A stretch of DNA of 64,000 bases from Mesorhizobium mediterraneum (GTDB taxonomy: Bacteria; Pseudomonadota; Alphaproteobacteria; Rhizobiales; Rhizobiaceae), in assembly GCF_002284565.1 (NCBI RefSeq), contig NZ_NPKI01000020.1:430-64429 (forward strand). Direction: 5' to 3'. A model generated the notes under the pieces. The model saw only the letters and a list, made by a program, of their open reading frames with translations, searched no databases and had not been told where the DNA came from. Positions 24,551 through 32,313 of the stretch are shown here, piece by piece (position 1 is the first letter of the stretch; each line of letters starts with the position of its first letter). The position numbers were made by a program, and so were the translations under genes.

Positions 24551-24840
24551 TTACTTGCCGCGGCATCTTGTGATGGCCACAAGATGGCCGGCCGGACCGC
24601 TCGCCACACGGAGGCCAGCGTCGGAAAACGGTTCGGCCATACCTGCGTGAGCCGCTTGGCCGAATAGCGCAGGTTTTCCTCGACGCTGCGAAAGCCGCCG
24701 CTTTCGACAAGCATCTGTGCCATGAAGTGGCAGAGGCGCGAAGTCGTGTTGATCCCGGCGCGATCGAGATCGGCCGCGGCGATCGCCTTCAGCAGCGCCG
24801 TGCTGCCGCCCTGAGCAAAGGCTTTTAGCTGAACGAGCAT
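24551..24840 (-). pseudogene. Truncated GH19 chitinase/endolysin-like gene
   Basis: The N-terminal part of a GH19-type lysozyme is readable from ATG 24840: LKAFAQGGSTALLKAIAAAD, then FMAQMLVESGGFRSVEENL with the family's helper Glu, then RYSAKRLTQVWPNRFPTLAS. Similarity ends after that. Full proteins are about 200 residues, so the C-terminal half of the catalytic domain is missing. The frame runs on into the 3' end of the membrane protein gene at 24484 before stopping. It looks like a phage-derived remnant. Confidence 0.65.
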
Positions 24841-24968
24841 GGCCTTCCGCCCTCGCGGGCAGGTTGCGGATTAAATGCGAGACGACCGTTAACCGTTCGG
24901 AAACCATCGGCTTGCCGGGCAGATCGGTTGATGGTTGAATGCAGAGCAGGTGGTGGTGGGCTTCAATA

Positions 24969-25790
24969 ATGTTCGAGATAATCGATCTGAAAGCGATTCT
25001 GATCGTTTTTATGATCTTCGTTCCGCTGGAGCATCTGGTGCCGCTGCATGAGGGGCGACGGTACCTGCGACGGGCGTTCGTAACCGACCTCCTTCACCTG
25101 CTGGTGACCGGACTGCTGTTCAAGATCGGATTTCTGATCTTTGTCGGCGCCTGCATGATGGCCATCGATTCAGCCGTGCCGAGTATCATCGGGGAGACGG
25201 TGCGGGCGCAGCCCATATGGCTCCAGACGATCGAGGTGATCGTTATCTCGGACGTGGGTTTCTACGTCGCCCACAGGACGCTCCACTCTGTGCCGTTCCT
25301 TTGGCGTTTTCACGCGATCCACCACAGCATCGAAGAACTGGACGCCCTGGCTGCCCACCGTGTTCATCCCCTCGACCAGCTCTTCGTCAAGGCGACGTCG
25401 CTCTTGCCGATCTACGCTCTCGGCTTCTCGGTCTGGCCAATCATCATCGCTGGGCTGATCTACCAATGGCAGGCACTACTGATTCACTCGAACATCAGGA
25501 TCGGGTTTGGGCCGTTCAAGTGGGTGGTCGCCTCACCGCTATTTCATCATTGGCACCATGCTAACGAGCCAGCGGCCATCGACAAGAATTTCGCCGGCCA
25601 GCTTTCTATCATCGATGCGATATTCGGCACGATGTACATGCCCGAAGCGATGCCGACGAAATACGGGACCGACGAGCCGGTGCCAGATGCCTATTTTCGA
25701 CAACTCGCCTATCCGTTCACCAGGCCTAAAAGGCCGCCCATCGCATCAGACTTGCAAATGGCGGAGCTGAATCATGACCAGTCGAATTGA
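24969..25790 (+). CDS. Sterol desaturase/fatty acid hydroxylase superfamily protein
   Basis: 273 residues from ATG 24969 (a second ATG at 24939 is possible). Four membrane helices are likely. The family's histidine clusters are intact: HRTLH, HAIHHS, HRVHP and HHWHH. These bind a di-iron centre that hydroxylates or desaturates a lipid. It overlaps the next gene by 17 bp, so the two likely work on the same lipid. Confidence 0.88.
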   Translation: MFEIIDLKAILIVFMIFVPLEHLVPLHEGRRYLRRAFVTDLLHLLVTGLLFKIGFLIFVGACMMAIDSAVPSIIGETVRAQPIWLQTIEVIVISDVGFYVAHRTLHSVPFLWRFHAIHHSIEELDALAAHRVHPLDQLFVKATSLLPIYALGFSVWPIIIAGLIYQWQALLIHSNIRIGFGPFKWVVASPLFHHWHHANEPAAIDKNFAGQLSIIDAIFGTMYMPEAMPTKYGTDEPVPDAYFRQLAYPFTRPKRPPIASDLQMAELNHDQSN

Positions 25791-26439
25791 AGACTTCGCC
25801 GGCCGGGCCGCCATCCTGGCTATTTTCTCGGCGCTGATGGTGCTGGAAACAGGTACAATTGGCGGCATATTCAATGCACGCGAGAGTCTCGAAGGATGGT
25901 CGCTAATATTGATCTCTCGGATCGCTGCCTTGATCTTCATGGCTATGTCGCTCTTTTTCACGCTGGTGAGGCTACCGGCCAAGGCCAGCGCGCCGGGCCT
26001 TGCACCGCGCATAGTCTCGATCGCGGGAACCTTTGTGATGTCCTTGCTGATCGTACTCCCGGTCGGAACCGTTCCAACAGAAGTTCGACTGTTTGGAACC
26101 GCGATGATCGTGGTAGGCACGATCCTTTCAGCCTACTGCCTGCTTTGGCTTGGACGGTCATTTTCTGTGATGGCGACAGCTCGAAAGCTCGTGATCGCCG
26201 GCCCCTATAGCATCGTCAGACACCCGCTTTATGTTGCGGAGGCGATCACAATGAGCGGTGTTATGATCGCCAACTGGTCGATCTCGTCGGTTGCGGTCGG
26301 TGCCTGCTGGTTTATGCTTCAGTTCCGGCGGGCCGTGAACGAAGAGCGCGTGCTGCGCGCCGCGTTCCCCGAATACCAGGAATACGAACGGCGAGTGCCA
26401 ATGCTGCTACCATTTCGAGTGGTCAAGGCAGCCCGCTGA
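25774..26439 (+). CDS. Isoprenylcysteine/phospholipid methyltransferase-family membrane protein
   Basis: 221 residues with five or six membrane helices and the ICMT/PEMT-type C-terminal motif: VIAGPYSIVRHPLYVAEAI, then NEERVLRAAFPEYQEYERRV. In this family the RHPxY and E-E segments bind S-adenosylmethionine. The start ATG lies inside the end of the hydroxylase gene, so translation is probably coupled. The substrate is unknown. Confidence 0.85.
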   Translation: MTSRIEDFAGRAAILAIFSALMVLETGTIGGIFNARESLEGWSLILISRIAALIFMAMSLFFTLVRLPAKASAPGLAPRIVSIAGTFVMSLLIVLPVGTVPTEVRLFGTAMIVVGTILSAYCLLWLGRSFSVMATARKLVIAGPYSIVRHPLYVAEAITMSGVMIANWSISSVAVGACWFMLQFRRAVNEERVLRAAFPEYQEYERRVPMLLPFRVVKAAR

Positions 26440-26480
26440 TCGTTTCCGGCGCCACCTAGTCAGGATCGAGATAGAGCATC

Positions 26481-26951
26481 TTGTCGGGCAACGGCGTCAG
26501 GCCAATATGTCGTGCGGAACTTTCAGGCCGCGGCTGGACGCCCTGGGCGGAAGGCACCGGCGAGAGCGCCATCGATAAGATCTGGTGGGCGGCAAGGGTC
26601 TTGCACTTTCCCAAGCTGAACGTTTCATGCTGGTTCGACGGTTCCGATCTCGTCGGCATCGAGCACTGGGGATATCGCCAGCCTCAATGGTGTATGCGGA
26701 AGAAGCCGGCCGACTGGCAGCCTTTGCTCGACGTCTACCGATTGGCGCGCGAGGAGGAAAAGCTGGCGGCGATAGAGCGATTCCAGGCCGGAGCTCAGGC
26801 TAGGGCTTTGCAGCGCCTCATTCAGGCCAGCGAGAAGCGCCGGCGTGCGCGAGGCGCTGAGAGCGGCCAGCCGGAACGCGCGCTGGTGGGGCTCCTAAGG
26901 GCTAATCCAAGGGGCACTGGCACGCGAGCTTCCACTCTTCAGCCTGTATGA
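26481..26951 (+). pseudogene. Fragment of an unrecognised protein family, copy 1
   Basis: The frame starts only at TTG 26481 and encodes KIWWAARVLHFPKLN and CWFDGSDLVGIEHWGYR, a segment closely paralogous to the one at 29169. No ribosome site or ATG is seen, and similarity between the copies begins at WAEG, well after the first possible start. The Arg/Ala-rich tail (residues of about 85-140) is absent from the second copy. It may be an N-terminally truncated gene. Function unknown. Confidence 0.4.
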
Positions 26952-27475
26952 TTCAGTAGTCTGGTGGAGGTGTCACGACGATGTTCGGTATTGGCGCGAT
27001 CGATGCCTTCTACGGTAATCGCGAACATCCCGTTTTCGACCCTTCCTATCCAGCCTTTTGCTTTTAGATACCAGAGATGAAACTCCAGATGTTCACGCGG
27101 ACAGCCCGACATGCGTTCGAGTTCTTCATCGCCAATGCCAGGATTGTTGACGTCTTGTCGGCGTTTGACATAAAGTAGCGAGAGCAGTTTGGCTTGAATG
27201 ACGCCGTCCCGTTCGATTCCTTTAGTGTTGCTGACTTCCTCAATCAACTCGCGGCGAAGTTTCAAATTGTCTTTATACTGAATGTCGTACTGCACGCGCT
27301 TGAGAGGTTCTTTGAGAGTATTATGGGCCTCCGCGATTTCACTGAAGCGTGATGCATCGCCGGTATCCTGATTGTCGGGATGGTAGCGCATAGCAAAATA
27401 ACGAAATACCCGTTCTATCGTTTCCGAGTTGGCGTTCGGGCTGATTTCCAGGAGTTCGTAGTAGTCAATGAACAA
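26939..27475 (-). CDS. J-domain protein with C-terminal winged-helix-like region
   Basis: 178 residues. The J-domain spans about 3-65 with the HPD motif at 32-34 (RYHPDNQDTGDASRFSEI), so it should stimulate an Hsp70 ATPase. Residues of about 85-165 are unlike normal DnaJ: QAKLLSLLYVKRRQDV, then EFHLWYLKAKGWIGRVENG and MFAITVEGIDRAN. This resembles a winged helix with a wing ending in IT.EGID. The Gly/Phe and zinc-finger domains are missing. It lies alone in the accessory patch. Confidence 0.75.
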   Translation of the reverse strand: MFIDYYELLEISPNANSETIERVFRYFAMRYHPDNQDTGDASRFSEIAEAHNTLKEPLKRVQYDIQYKDNLKLRRELIEEVSNTKGIERDGVIQAKLLSLLYVKRRQDVNNPGIGDEELERMSGCPREHLEFHLWYLKAKGWIGRVENGMFAITVEGIDRANTEHRRDTSTRLLNHTG

Positions 27476-27547
27476 AGTGGTGCTCCCACAACATCGCTAT
27501 TGCGCACACAGTCGAGAGAACGTCGCCGGAGCGTCTTGCAGTCATAG

Positions 27548-27637
27548 CTAGTCGATGGTGCGCTCGATGATGCCCATCAACACGTTGAAGGCCAGAAATC
27601 CGCGCTTGCGGGTCTCTACTCGCTCAATTCGTGGCAT
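27548..27637 (-). CDS. Tiny ORF, probable remnant of a small membrane protein
   Basis: 29 residues (MPRIERVETRKRGFLAFNVL...) from ATG 27637, preceded by a strong GGAGGGGG site. The start resembles short rhizobial membrane proteins that carry a longer hydrophobic stretch after KRG, so an internal deletion is likely. Low confidence that it is functional. Confidence 0.3.
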   Translation of the reverse strand: MPRIERVETRKRGFLAFNVLMGIIERTID

Positions 27638-27795
27638 TAGTCCCCCTCCCGTTTCGCAGATACTAGCGCGCAAGCTTCGCCCCTGCAAAGGGCTGCCCTC
27701 ATTCCGGTCATCCGCCGATATACGTCGGCTCGCGTCAGACGCCAGTGTTGAGGTCGATGGACAGTAGGTTCCGTTCAATGACGCCCAAGACCGTT

Positions 27796-27962
27796 TTCGG
27801 GTGCTGGGATTTATCATCATTGGCGGAATTCTGGGGATTCTCGGTTTCTGGCTAGTCCCGATCGCGTTGTCCGTTTTGGTTCCTTACAACAAAGAGGTGT
27901 TCGGCTCGTCGCTGTTCCTCCTCATAGCGTGGATATTCGTCAACGCGCATCACACTTTCCAA
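27796..27962 (+). pseudogene. Truncated second copy of the histidine-rich membrane protein gene
   Basis: The DNA is highly similar to 24328-24490 and encodes VLGFIIIGGILGILGFWLVP and SVLVPYNKEVFGSSLFLLIA, ending at NAHH. The 5' two-thirds of the gene is missing and the 3' end is replaced after the HH pair. About 20 bp just before it (AATGACGCCCA, 27778-27788) also resembles sequence before the intact gene at 23339-23349. Confidence 0.7.
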
Positions 27963-28638
27963 GGCGATCGGCCCGCGCCTGGCGGCAACGCGGATCTTAG
28001 CGTCACCGATCGAAGCGGCTTCATCACAATGAACGGCGACAATCTCAATGAGTCAGGGCATGACCGGGGCATCGGAATTCTACTGGATCGAATAGATGTG
28101 TTGGCTGGGAAATAGCACAGTTAGGCGCTCCGCGAAGGTGATGGCTGAGGCTGAGCGCGCCGAACGCGCCGCGAAGACAGCAAGATTGAGGTCGCTTCGT
28201 ATGGCGACTCAGAGTGACTTAAATGTTTCGTTTCCGGAGGAGCTCGATTGCTCGCTCCTCATCGCGGCACTGATTCAAGGCGAATCATCGGGCCAGCCTT
28301 TCAACCGTCTCAATGATGGCTTTGGCAAGGGCTTCGCCTTCGTGGACAGACTCGCGGCCTTAGGGCAGTAGCACGGCTTCCGCGCTCGGCAGCACGCCGG
28401 CCGGCAGGTCTGTTCAATAGCCATGCGAACCAGCTTGAGGAGGCCCAGGTGTTGTAGATGTTCTCCTGGGCTTCCATGCTAGTCCGCCATGTCGCGCAAG
28501 GGCGTCCTGCGCTTCTGCGGCCGGCATTTCTCCACTCGTACTTGGGGCATGCGCGCCCAAAGTCTGAAAGCCTATGAAATTCGTCGCACTTAATTAGCAA
28601 AAAAGTACGGCGATTGGTCGCAAAGTAGTTGAAAACTA
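27963..28638. other. Gene-poor stretch with remnants
   Basis: No convincing gene lies here. A frame at 28141-28371 (76 residues, MAEAERAERAAKTARLRSLR...) has a plausible GAAGGTG site, but its latter half is not recognisable. The other open frames are short and lack starts. The stretch ends at the tRNA-derived repeat at 28639. Confidence 0.4.
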
Positions 28639-28683
28639 TGGTGATCCCGACAGGAATCGAACCTGTGACCTACAGATTAGGAA
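28639..28683 (-). repeat. Attachment-site-like copy of the tRNA-Arg 3' half
   Basis: 45 bp identical to 31462-31506, the 3' half of tRNA-Arg(CCU) from the anticodon loop through CCA. Identity stops abruptly at both ends. It has the form of an att site left by an element that integrated into the tRNA 3' end; with the tRNA it bounds about 2.8 kb. Confidence 0.8.
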
Positions 28684-28833
28684 ACTTCCTGCAAGCCTTG
28701 TAGCGAAAGGCTTTGCTCGGCCCATGTCGCGTCTATGTCGCATTCACTGCAGTGACGATCGTTTCGTACAAGCACCGGCAAATATACGGATTGACGTTCC
28801 TTAGTTGCCATGGTCCCTTTTTGCGGGGGGAAC

Positions 28834-29178
28834 ATGCCGACGCTGAGAGATCCACAGTACCGAGCTTTTGTGCGACGCGAGCTTGACAGACGTCAGGGCG
28901 GGAAATGCTGCTACTGCAGGCGCGATTTCACCAAGACCGGACCAACTCGTATGACCATCGAACACAAGAAGGCCAAGATGAAAGGCGGTACGGACGATCT
29001 CAAAAACCTCGCCGCCGCCTGCTACCACTGCAATCAGCATCGCGGGCAGCAAATGAACTCCACCAAACAGCGAAACGCTACAGGGGTCGAGCGCTCGAAA
29101 GTGCCGGAGTCTGAATGCGAGACAGCGAGCTTACCGAACGCCCAGGCCGAGGCTGAACTCGATGGGCCGAGGGCGTAG
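28834..29178 (+). CDS. HNH endonuclease (small)
   Basis: 114 residues from ATG 28834 behind GGGGGG. The HNH fold is complete: KCCYCRRDF (zinc Cys pair), TRMTIEHKKAKMKGGTDDLK with the catalytic His44, Asn58 in KNLAAAC, and CYHCNQHRG. The C-terminal 40 residues are hydrophilic. It lies just inside the tRNA-bounded island and is probably island cargo. Confidence 0.85.
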   Translation: MPTLRDPQYRAFVRRELDRRQGGKCCYCRRDFTKTGPTRMTIEHKKAKMKGGTDDLKNLAAACYHCNQHRGQQMNSTKQRNATGVERSKVPESECETASLPNAQAEAELDGPRA

Positions 29179-29460
29179 GCGAATACGAGATCGAACGCGT
29201 GTGGTGGCAAGCGAAGATCCTGCATTTCGCGAAGCTGAACACCAGCGCTTGGTTCGACGGATCCGAGCTCGTCGGGATCGAGCATTGGGGTTACAGGCCG
29301 GCTCAATGGTGCATGAGGAAGGCGCCGGCGGATTGGCAGACTATGCCTCCTGGCTACAGGGCTGCCGCAGAGCGCGCCTGGCTGGAATGGCGGGCTTCGC
29401 GAAACCATTCGAACATTGATCGACCTGCGTTGGCCAGCGTGTACGGGAGCCGCAGGATAT
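29169..29460 (+). pseudogene. Fragment of an unrecognised protein family, copy 2
   Basis: This frame encodes WAEGVGEYEIERVWWQAKIL, LHFAKLNTSAWFDGSELVGI and EHWGYRPAQWCMRKAPADW, paralogous to 26535-26720. A stop codon lies just upstream at 29154; the first possible start is GTG 29199, inside the conserved block. It overlaps the end of the HNH gene by 10 bp. Both copies look 5'-truncated. Function unknown. Confidence 0.4.
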
Positions 29461-29463
29461 CGC

Positions 29464-29892
29464 CTAAGCACTGTCCTTTGCGTAGATTCCGGTGGGGCCG
29501 TAGTTCGCTTTGCAGCTTGGACAGACGTAAGGAATACCAGGGAGCGCACGGTTCTGGGCAAGCTTAAGAAAAATGCCTTTCGCCTCGCAGACGGGGCAGT
29601 ATGGCGGTCCGAATGCCTTGCCGTCTTTCGCTTCGTAGCGGAACCCATTCTGGTCCACGAGGTTCTCCGCCCTGTATTTGACCAGCGCAGTCAGCTTGGT
29701 GATCTGAGCGGCTTTCTCATGGAGCAACTGGGCCACATCGACCAGGCCCAGTTTGGCGTCGGCCAGGGCTGACGTCAGTTCGGCAATCTTCAGCTTCAGC
29801 GTCGCTTGGTCGATCTGCGTATCGATCGCGCGAATTTCCTTGACGATTGAAAGCGCAGATCCCACCGCTGCAATTGTGCCGGGTATGTCCAT
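29464..29892 (-). CDS. Hypothetical coiled-coil protein with zinc ribbon
   Basis: 142 residues from ATG 29892, preceded by GAGGGA. A helical region (about 20-80, with QATLKLKIAELTSALADAKL) is followed by a zinc ribbon made of CPVCEAKG and CPSCKANYG. Such proteins are common in prophage and island DNA; function unknown. It is part of the tRNA-bounded island. Confidence 0.7.
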   Translation of the reverse strand: MDIPGTIAAVGSALSIVKEIRAIDTQIDQATLKLKIAELTSALADAKLGLVDVAQLLHEKAAQITKLTALVKYRAENLVDQNGFRYEAKDGKAFGPPYCPVCEAKGIFLKLAQNRALPGIPYVCPSCKANYGPTGIYAKDSA

Positions 29893-29935
29893 CTTTTCCC
29901 TCGCGCAGTCAGCCAAAATCGATCGACTCGCACTG

Positions 29936-30199
29936 TCAACGTGTACGCGCCCGGTGGTCCAACTCGTTTTGCATCAAATCCACAAGACAGTCAGCGAGCG
30001 CGCGATGCTGCTTAAACTCGTAGAGCATGGTGCTGAGCGACGCATCGTCGATGTCGGCAATAGGTCTGAAAAGGCTTGGCCCGTACTGGTCAATGAATGC
30101 GCCAGGCTTTACCGATGAAACGTCGCCGCCGTCGCCATCGTCGCCGCCGACCTTCCTTCCAGGAAACTGAAAGATGTTGTTAGGGGTGTCTTCGCCCAT
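29936..30199 (-). CDS. Hypothetical small acidic protein
   Basis: 87 residues from ATG 30199, behind an excellent AGGGAGG site. An N-terminal Asp/Gly-rich stretch (GGDDGDGGDV) precedes a helical part (LSTMLYEFKQHRALADCLVD). I recognise no family. It lies 43 bp upstream of the zinc-ribbon gene in the same orientation, so the two may be co-transcribed. Confidence 0.6.
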   Translation of the reverse strand: MGEDTPNNIFQFPGRKVGGDDGDGGDVSSVKPGAFIDQYGPSLFRPIADIDDASLSTMLYEFKQHRALADCLVDLMQNELDHRARTR

Positions 30200-30528
30200 T
30201 ATGTGCCCTCCCTGTTTAGCGGCAGCAAATCACCATCGCAGCGCAGGCACAAGCGCGCGCCAGGACGCGGGGCCGCTTCGGCGGCGTAGGACTGCGGCCA
30301 GCCGAAACGCGCGCTGGCGGGGCTCTGTTCACTTGTACGCCTTAAGCGCAATCAGACCACAGAGAATGACTATCGCCGTCAGGATCAGTGCCCACGACAC
30401 GACGTTATACGATAGGCGCCTGCTTCAACAAGATTGCCGGCCGAGCAGCAGGAGCAAGTGTGGAGGGTGGCGCTGGTGCCAACGAGCCCCAGAATGGTGT
30501 CATGGCGCCCGCTACCTAGCGCGTCTAT
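30200..30528. other. Gap within the tRNA-bounded island
   Basis: No firm gene. A minus-strand GTG frame ending at 30328-30330 would encode a 24-residue single membrane segment (SWALILTAIVILCGLIALKA), too weak to call. Around 30293-30323 the DNA resembles 26867-26895, next to the copy 1 fragment, so it may be a displaced piece of that family. Confidence 0.35.
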
Positions 30529-31245
30529 TCAAGCTGTCTCCCCGGTTGACCAAATCCGCCCTCTGACATCAGCTTTAATCTGGTCGAGCAATTCCTTACC
30601 GCGGGTATCTAGCTTGGTCTGTGCGTCACGAACCCGCAACTCGTGCTCATGGTTCATTTGGCCCTCGACCAGGGCGCGACGCATCAAGCCTTCGATCTCG
30701 TCAAACTTTGCATGTAGCTCGGGCTGCAGAAATATTCCTTTCGTTGCCGAATACAGAGAAAATTCCCTTAGCGCTTCGTTCGTCTGATTGTAGCGATGCC
30801 AGAATATGTGACTCTGATAGACCTTGTTCTTCTCGTCTGCACGGCGAACCTCCTCCTTTTGCCATTTGAGGAGAGGGCTTTCAGCGAGGAATTCGTCCAG
30901 ATGCGCCGCATTCATTCTCTGGACGTCTGGGTACGATTGGATAGGTGAAACAAGCACGACCACAAAATTGTGGGCGATAACTAGCAGCTTCCAGAGCTCG
31001 GGCACCGCCTCAAATTCGCTCTGATGTAGCTTCGTGGCTCGGTCGAAGAGCCGGCTTATTCGATACCGGAGACGTTCCATCTCGCGCTCTTGCTCGCCCT
31101 TGAACGCCTCCAGTTGCCTTGAGAACCTCGCCGCCATCCATTGCTCGCCGAAAAGCTTAAAGAAGCCATAGATGCCACCTGCGACACCAGCGCCGTAGGC
31201 CGTTAGCAGTCCAATGAAACCCAGTATGGAATCTGGCAGCGTCAT
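30529..31245 (-). CDS. Hypothetical membrane-anchored coiled-coil protein
   Basis: 238 residues from ATG 31245 behind AGGAG. One N-terminal helix (ILGFIGLLTAYGAGVAGGIY) is followed by a long cytoplasmic coiled coil (SRQLEAFKGEQEREMERLRY) and a helical C-terminal domain (HAKFDEIEGLMRRALVEGQ). I do not recognise the family. It is the gene nearest the tRNA in the island, where an integrase would be expected, but it has no recombinase motifs. Confidence 0.65.
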   Translation of the reverse strand: MTLPDSILGFIGLLTAYGAGVAGGIYGFFKLFGEQWMAARFSRQLEAFKGEQEREMERLRYRISRLFDRATKLHQSEFEAVPELWKLLVIAHNFVVVLVSPIQSYPDVQRMNAAHLDEFLAESPLLKWQKEEVRRADEKNKVYQSHIFWHRYNQTNEALREFSLYSATKGIFLQPELHAKFDEIEGLMRRALVEGQMNHEHELRVRDAQTKLDTRGKELLDQIKADVRGRIWSTGETA

Positions 31246-31461
31246 CCTCTCCTCAGCCTCGGACCAGCTCGCCGGCCTGGCATGCCTGCAACTGCTTCAC
31301 TACGAAGTTTTGACTAATCGGCATTTGGACCCCCCATGTCGCATCCATGTCGCACGGACTTGCCGATAGTCGCACGAAACCCTTGGAAATCAACGGTAGC
31401 CAGTTGCAACATGATGCGACATGACCACCAGCAAAATCGATAAGTAAGCACTTGATTTTAT

Positions 31462-31538
31462 TGGTGATCCCGACAGGAATCGAACCTGTGACCTACAGAT
31501 TAGGAATCTGCCGCTCTATCCTACTGAGCTACGGGACC
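31462..31538 (-). tRNA. tRNA-Arg (anticodon CCU)
   Basis: On the minus strand the cloverleaf folds fully. The acceptor is GGTCCCG paired with CGGGATC, the D arm GCTCAGTAGGATAGAGC, the anticodon arm GCAGA-TTCCTAA-TCTGT with anticodon CCT, and the T arm contains GGTTCGATTCC. CCA is encoded at 31462-31464. Its 3' half is duplicated at 28639-28683. Confidence 0.97.
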
Positions 31539-31687
31539 ACGCGGCCCGACACATAACCGCTTCGGACCGTTTCGCCAAGAGGCGGGCTCGATGCAATCGG
31601 CCGGTTGCGAGTGGATCGCAAAGATAACCTGGGGATGGCGGAACTTCGGACCACCGCTGCGATTTAGTGTGCCGAAGGAGATACCGC

Positions 31688-31987
31688 ATGAGCGCCACAA
31701 AAGAGTTCTTTGAAACCTGGCTCCGGGAGAACGTCGGCGATCTGCCCGCCGAGAGCGAAGTGAGCGTGGCCGTCCTGGTGCAGCAATTCGAGCAAGATGC
31801 CGACGCGGCCGGCTATGGTCACGAGGTACGCGAAGACGAGATCGGCGACATCGAAGAGGCCATTGAGAAAGCTCTGCACAAGGCCCGGACAGGCGAACAG
31901 CCGCAGGCTACAGACCCAGTCGAAGAGAGTGATCTGGCGCCCGTCATGGAGGCGCTGAAGGTCGACGACTCGAAGAGCGGCCCGTAG
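31688..31987 (+). CDS. DUF768-like small protein
   Basis: 99 residues from ATG 31688, behind AAGGAG at 7-nt spacing. The start (MSATKEFFETWLRENVG) and the segment VAVLVQQFEQDADAAGYGHE followed by IGDIEEAIEKAL resemble DUF768, a family of short proteins abundant in Mesorhizobium and of unknown function. The assignment is by eye. Confidence 0.65.
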   Translation: MSATKEFFETWLRENVGDLPAESEVSVAVLVQQFEQDADAAGYGHEVREDEIGDIEEAIEKALHKARTGEQPQATDPVEESDLAPVMEALKVDDSKSGP

Positions 31988-32065
31988 TGATCCAGGCAAC
32001 ACCGGTTGGTAGCCGACGGATGGCCTGCGGTTGCGGCTCTCCCCTTCCACTCTACATGACCCGGC

Positions 32066-32212
32066 ATGATAGATGCCAAACACATCACACTCGGTGTTGT
32101 GATCGGCGTGGCAATCGGCGTCGCGTTGGACAACATCATTGCAGGCATCGGGATCGGCATTGCGCTAGGCATTGCCTTCGGTCTTGCGCGGAAGCCGTCC
32201 GGTCGGAAGTGA
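32066..32212 (+). CDS. Glycine-zipper small membrane protein
   Basis: 48 residues from ATG 32066 to TGA 32210. After a short head (MIDAKHITLG) it alternates Gly with Ile/Val/Ala (GVVIGVAIGVAL, GIGIGIALGIAFGLA), a glycine-zipper hydrophobic hairpin, and ends RKPSGRK. Such proteins insert in membranes. It lacks a strong ribosome site, so expression is uncertain. Confidence 0.45.
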   Translation: MIDAKHITLGVVIGVAIGVALDNIIAGIGIGIALGIAFGLARKPSGRK

Positions 32213-32313
32213 CGATCGGAGCATCGCCACGTCCTGAGCTCGATGGCCTTGTCGCCATCTCAAAATCGCAGCGCACCCTCAGGTCAAGCCGAGGACGGGC
32301 TCAGGCACATTCA

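Noticed and set aside
28310-28600. 96-residue minus-strand ORF
   Set aside because: No ribosome site, no recognisable motif, and located in remnant-rich DNA.
28639-28715. A second tRNA-Arg gene
   Set aside because: Only the 3' 45 bp match; the D arm and acceptor 5' strand are missing, so it is an att-like fragment.
30174-30566. 130-residue plus-strand ORF
   Set aside because: Arg/Ser-rich shadow-like composition; overlaps two better supported minus-strand genes at its ends.
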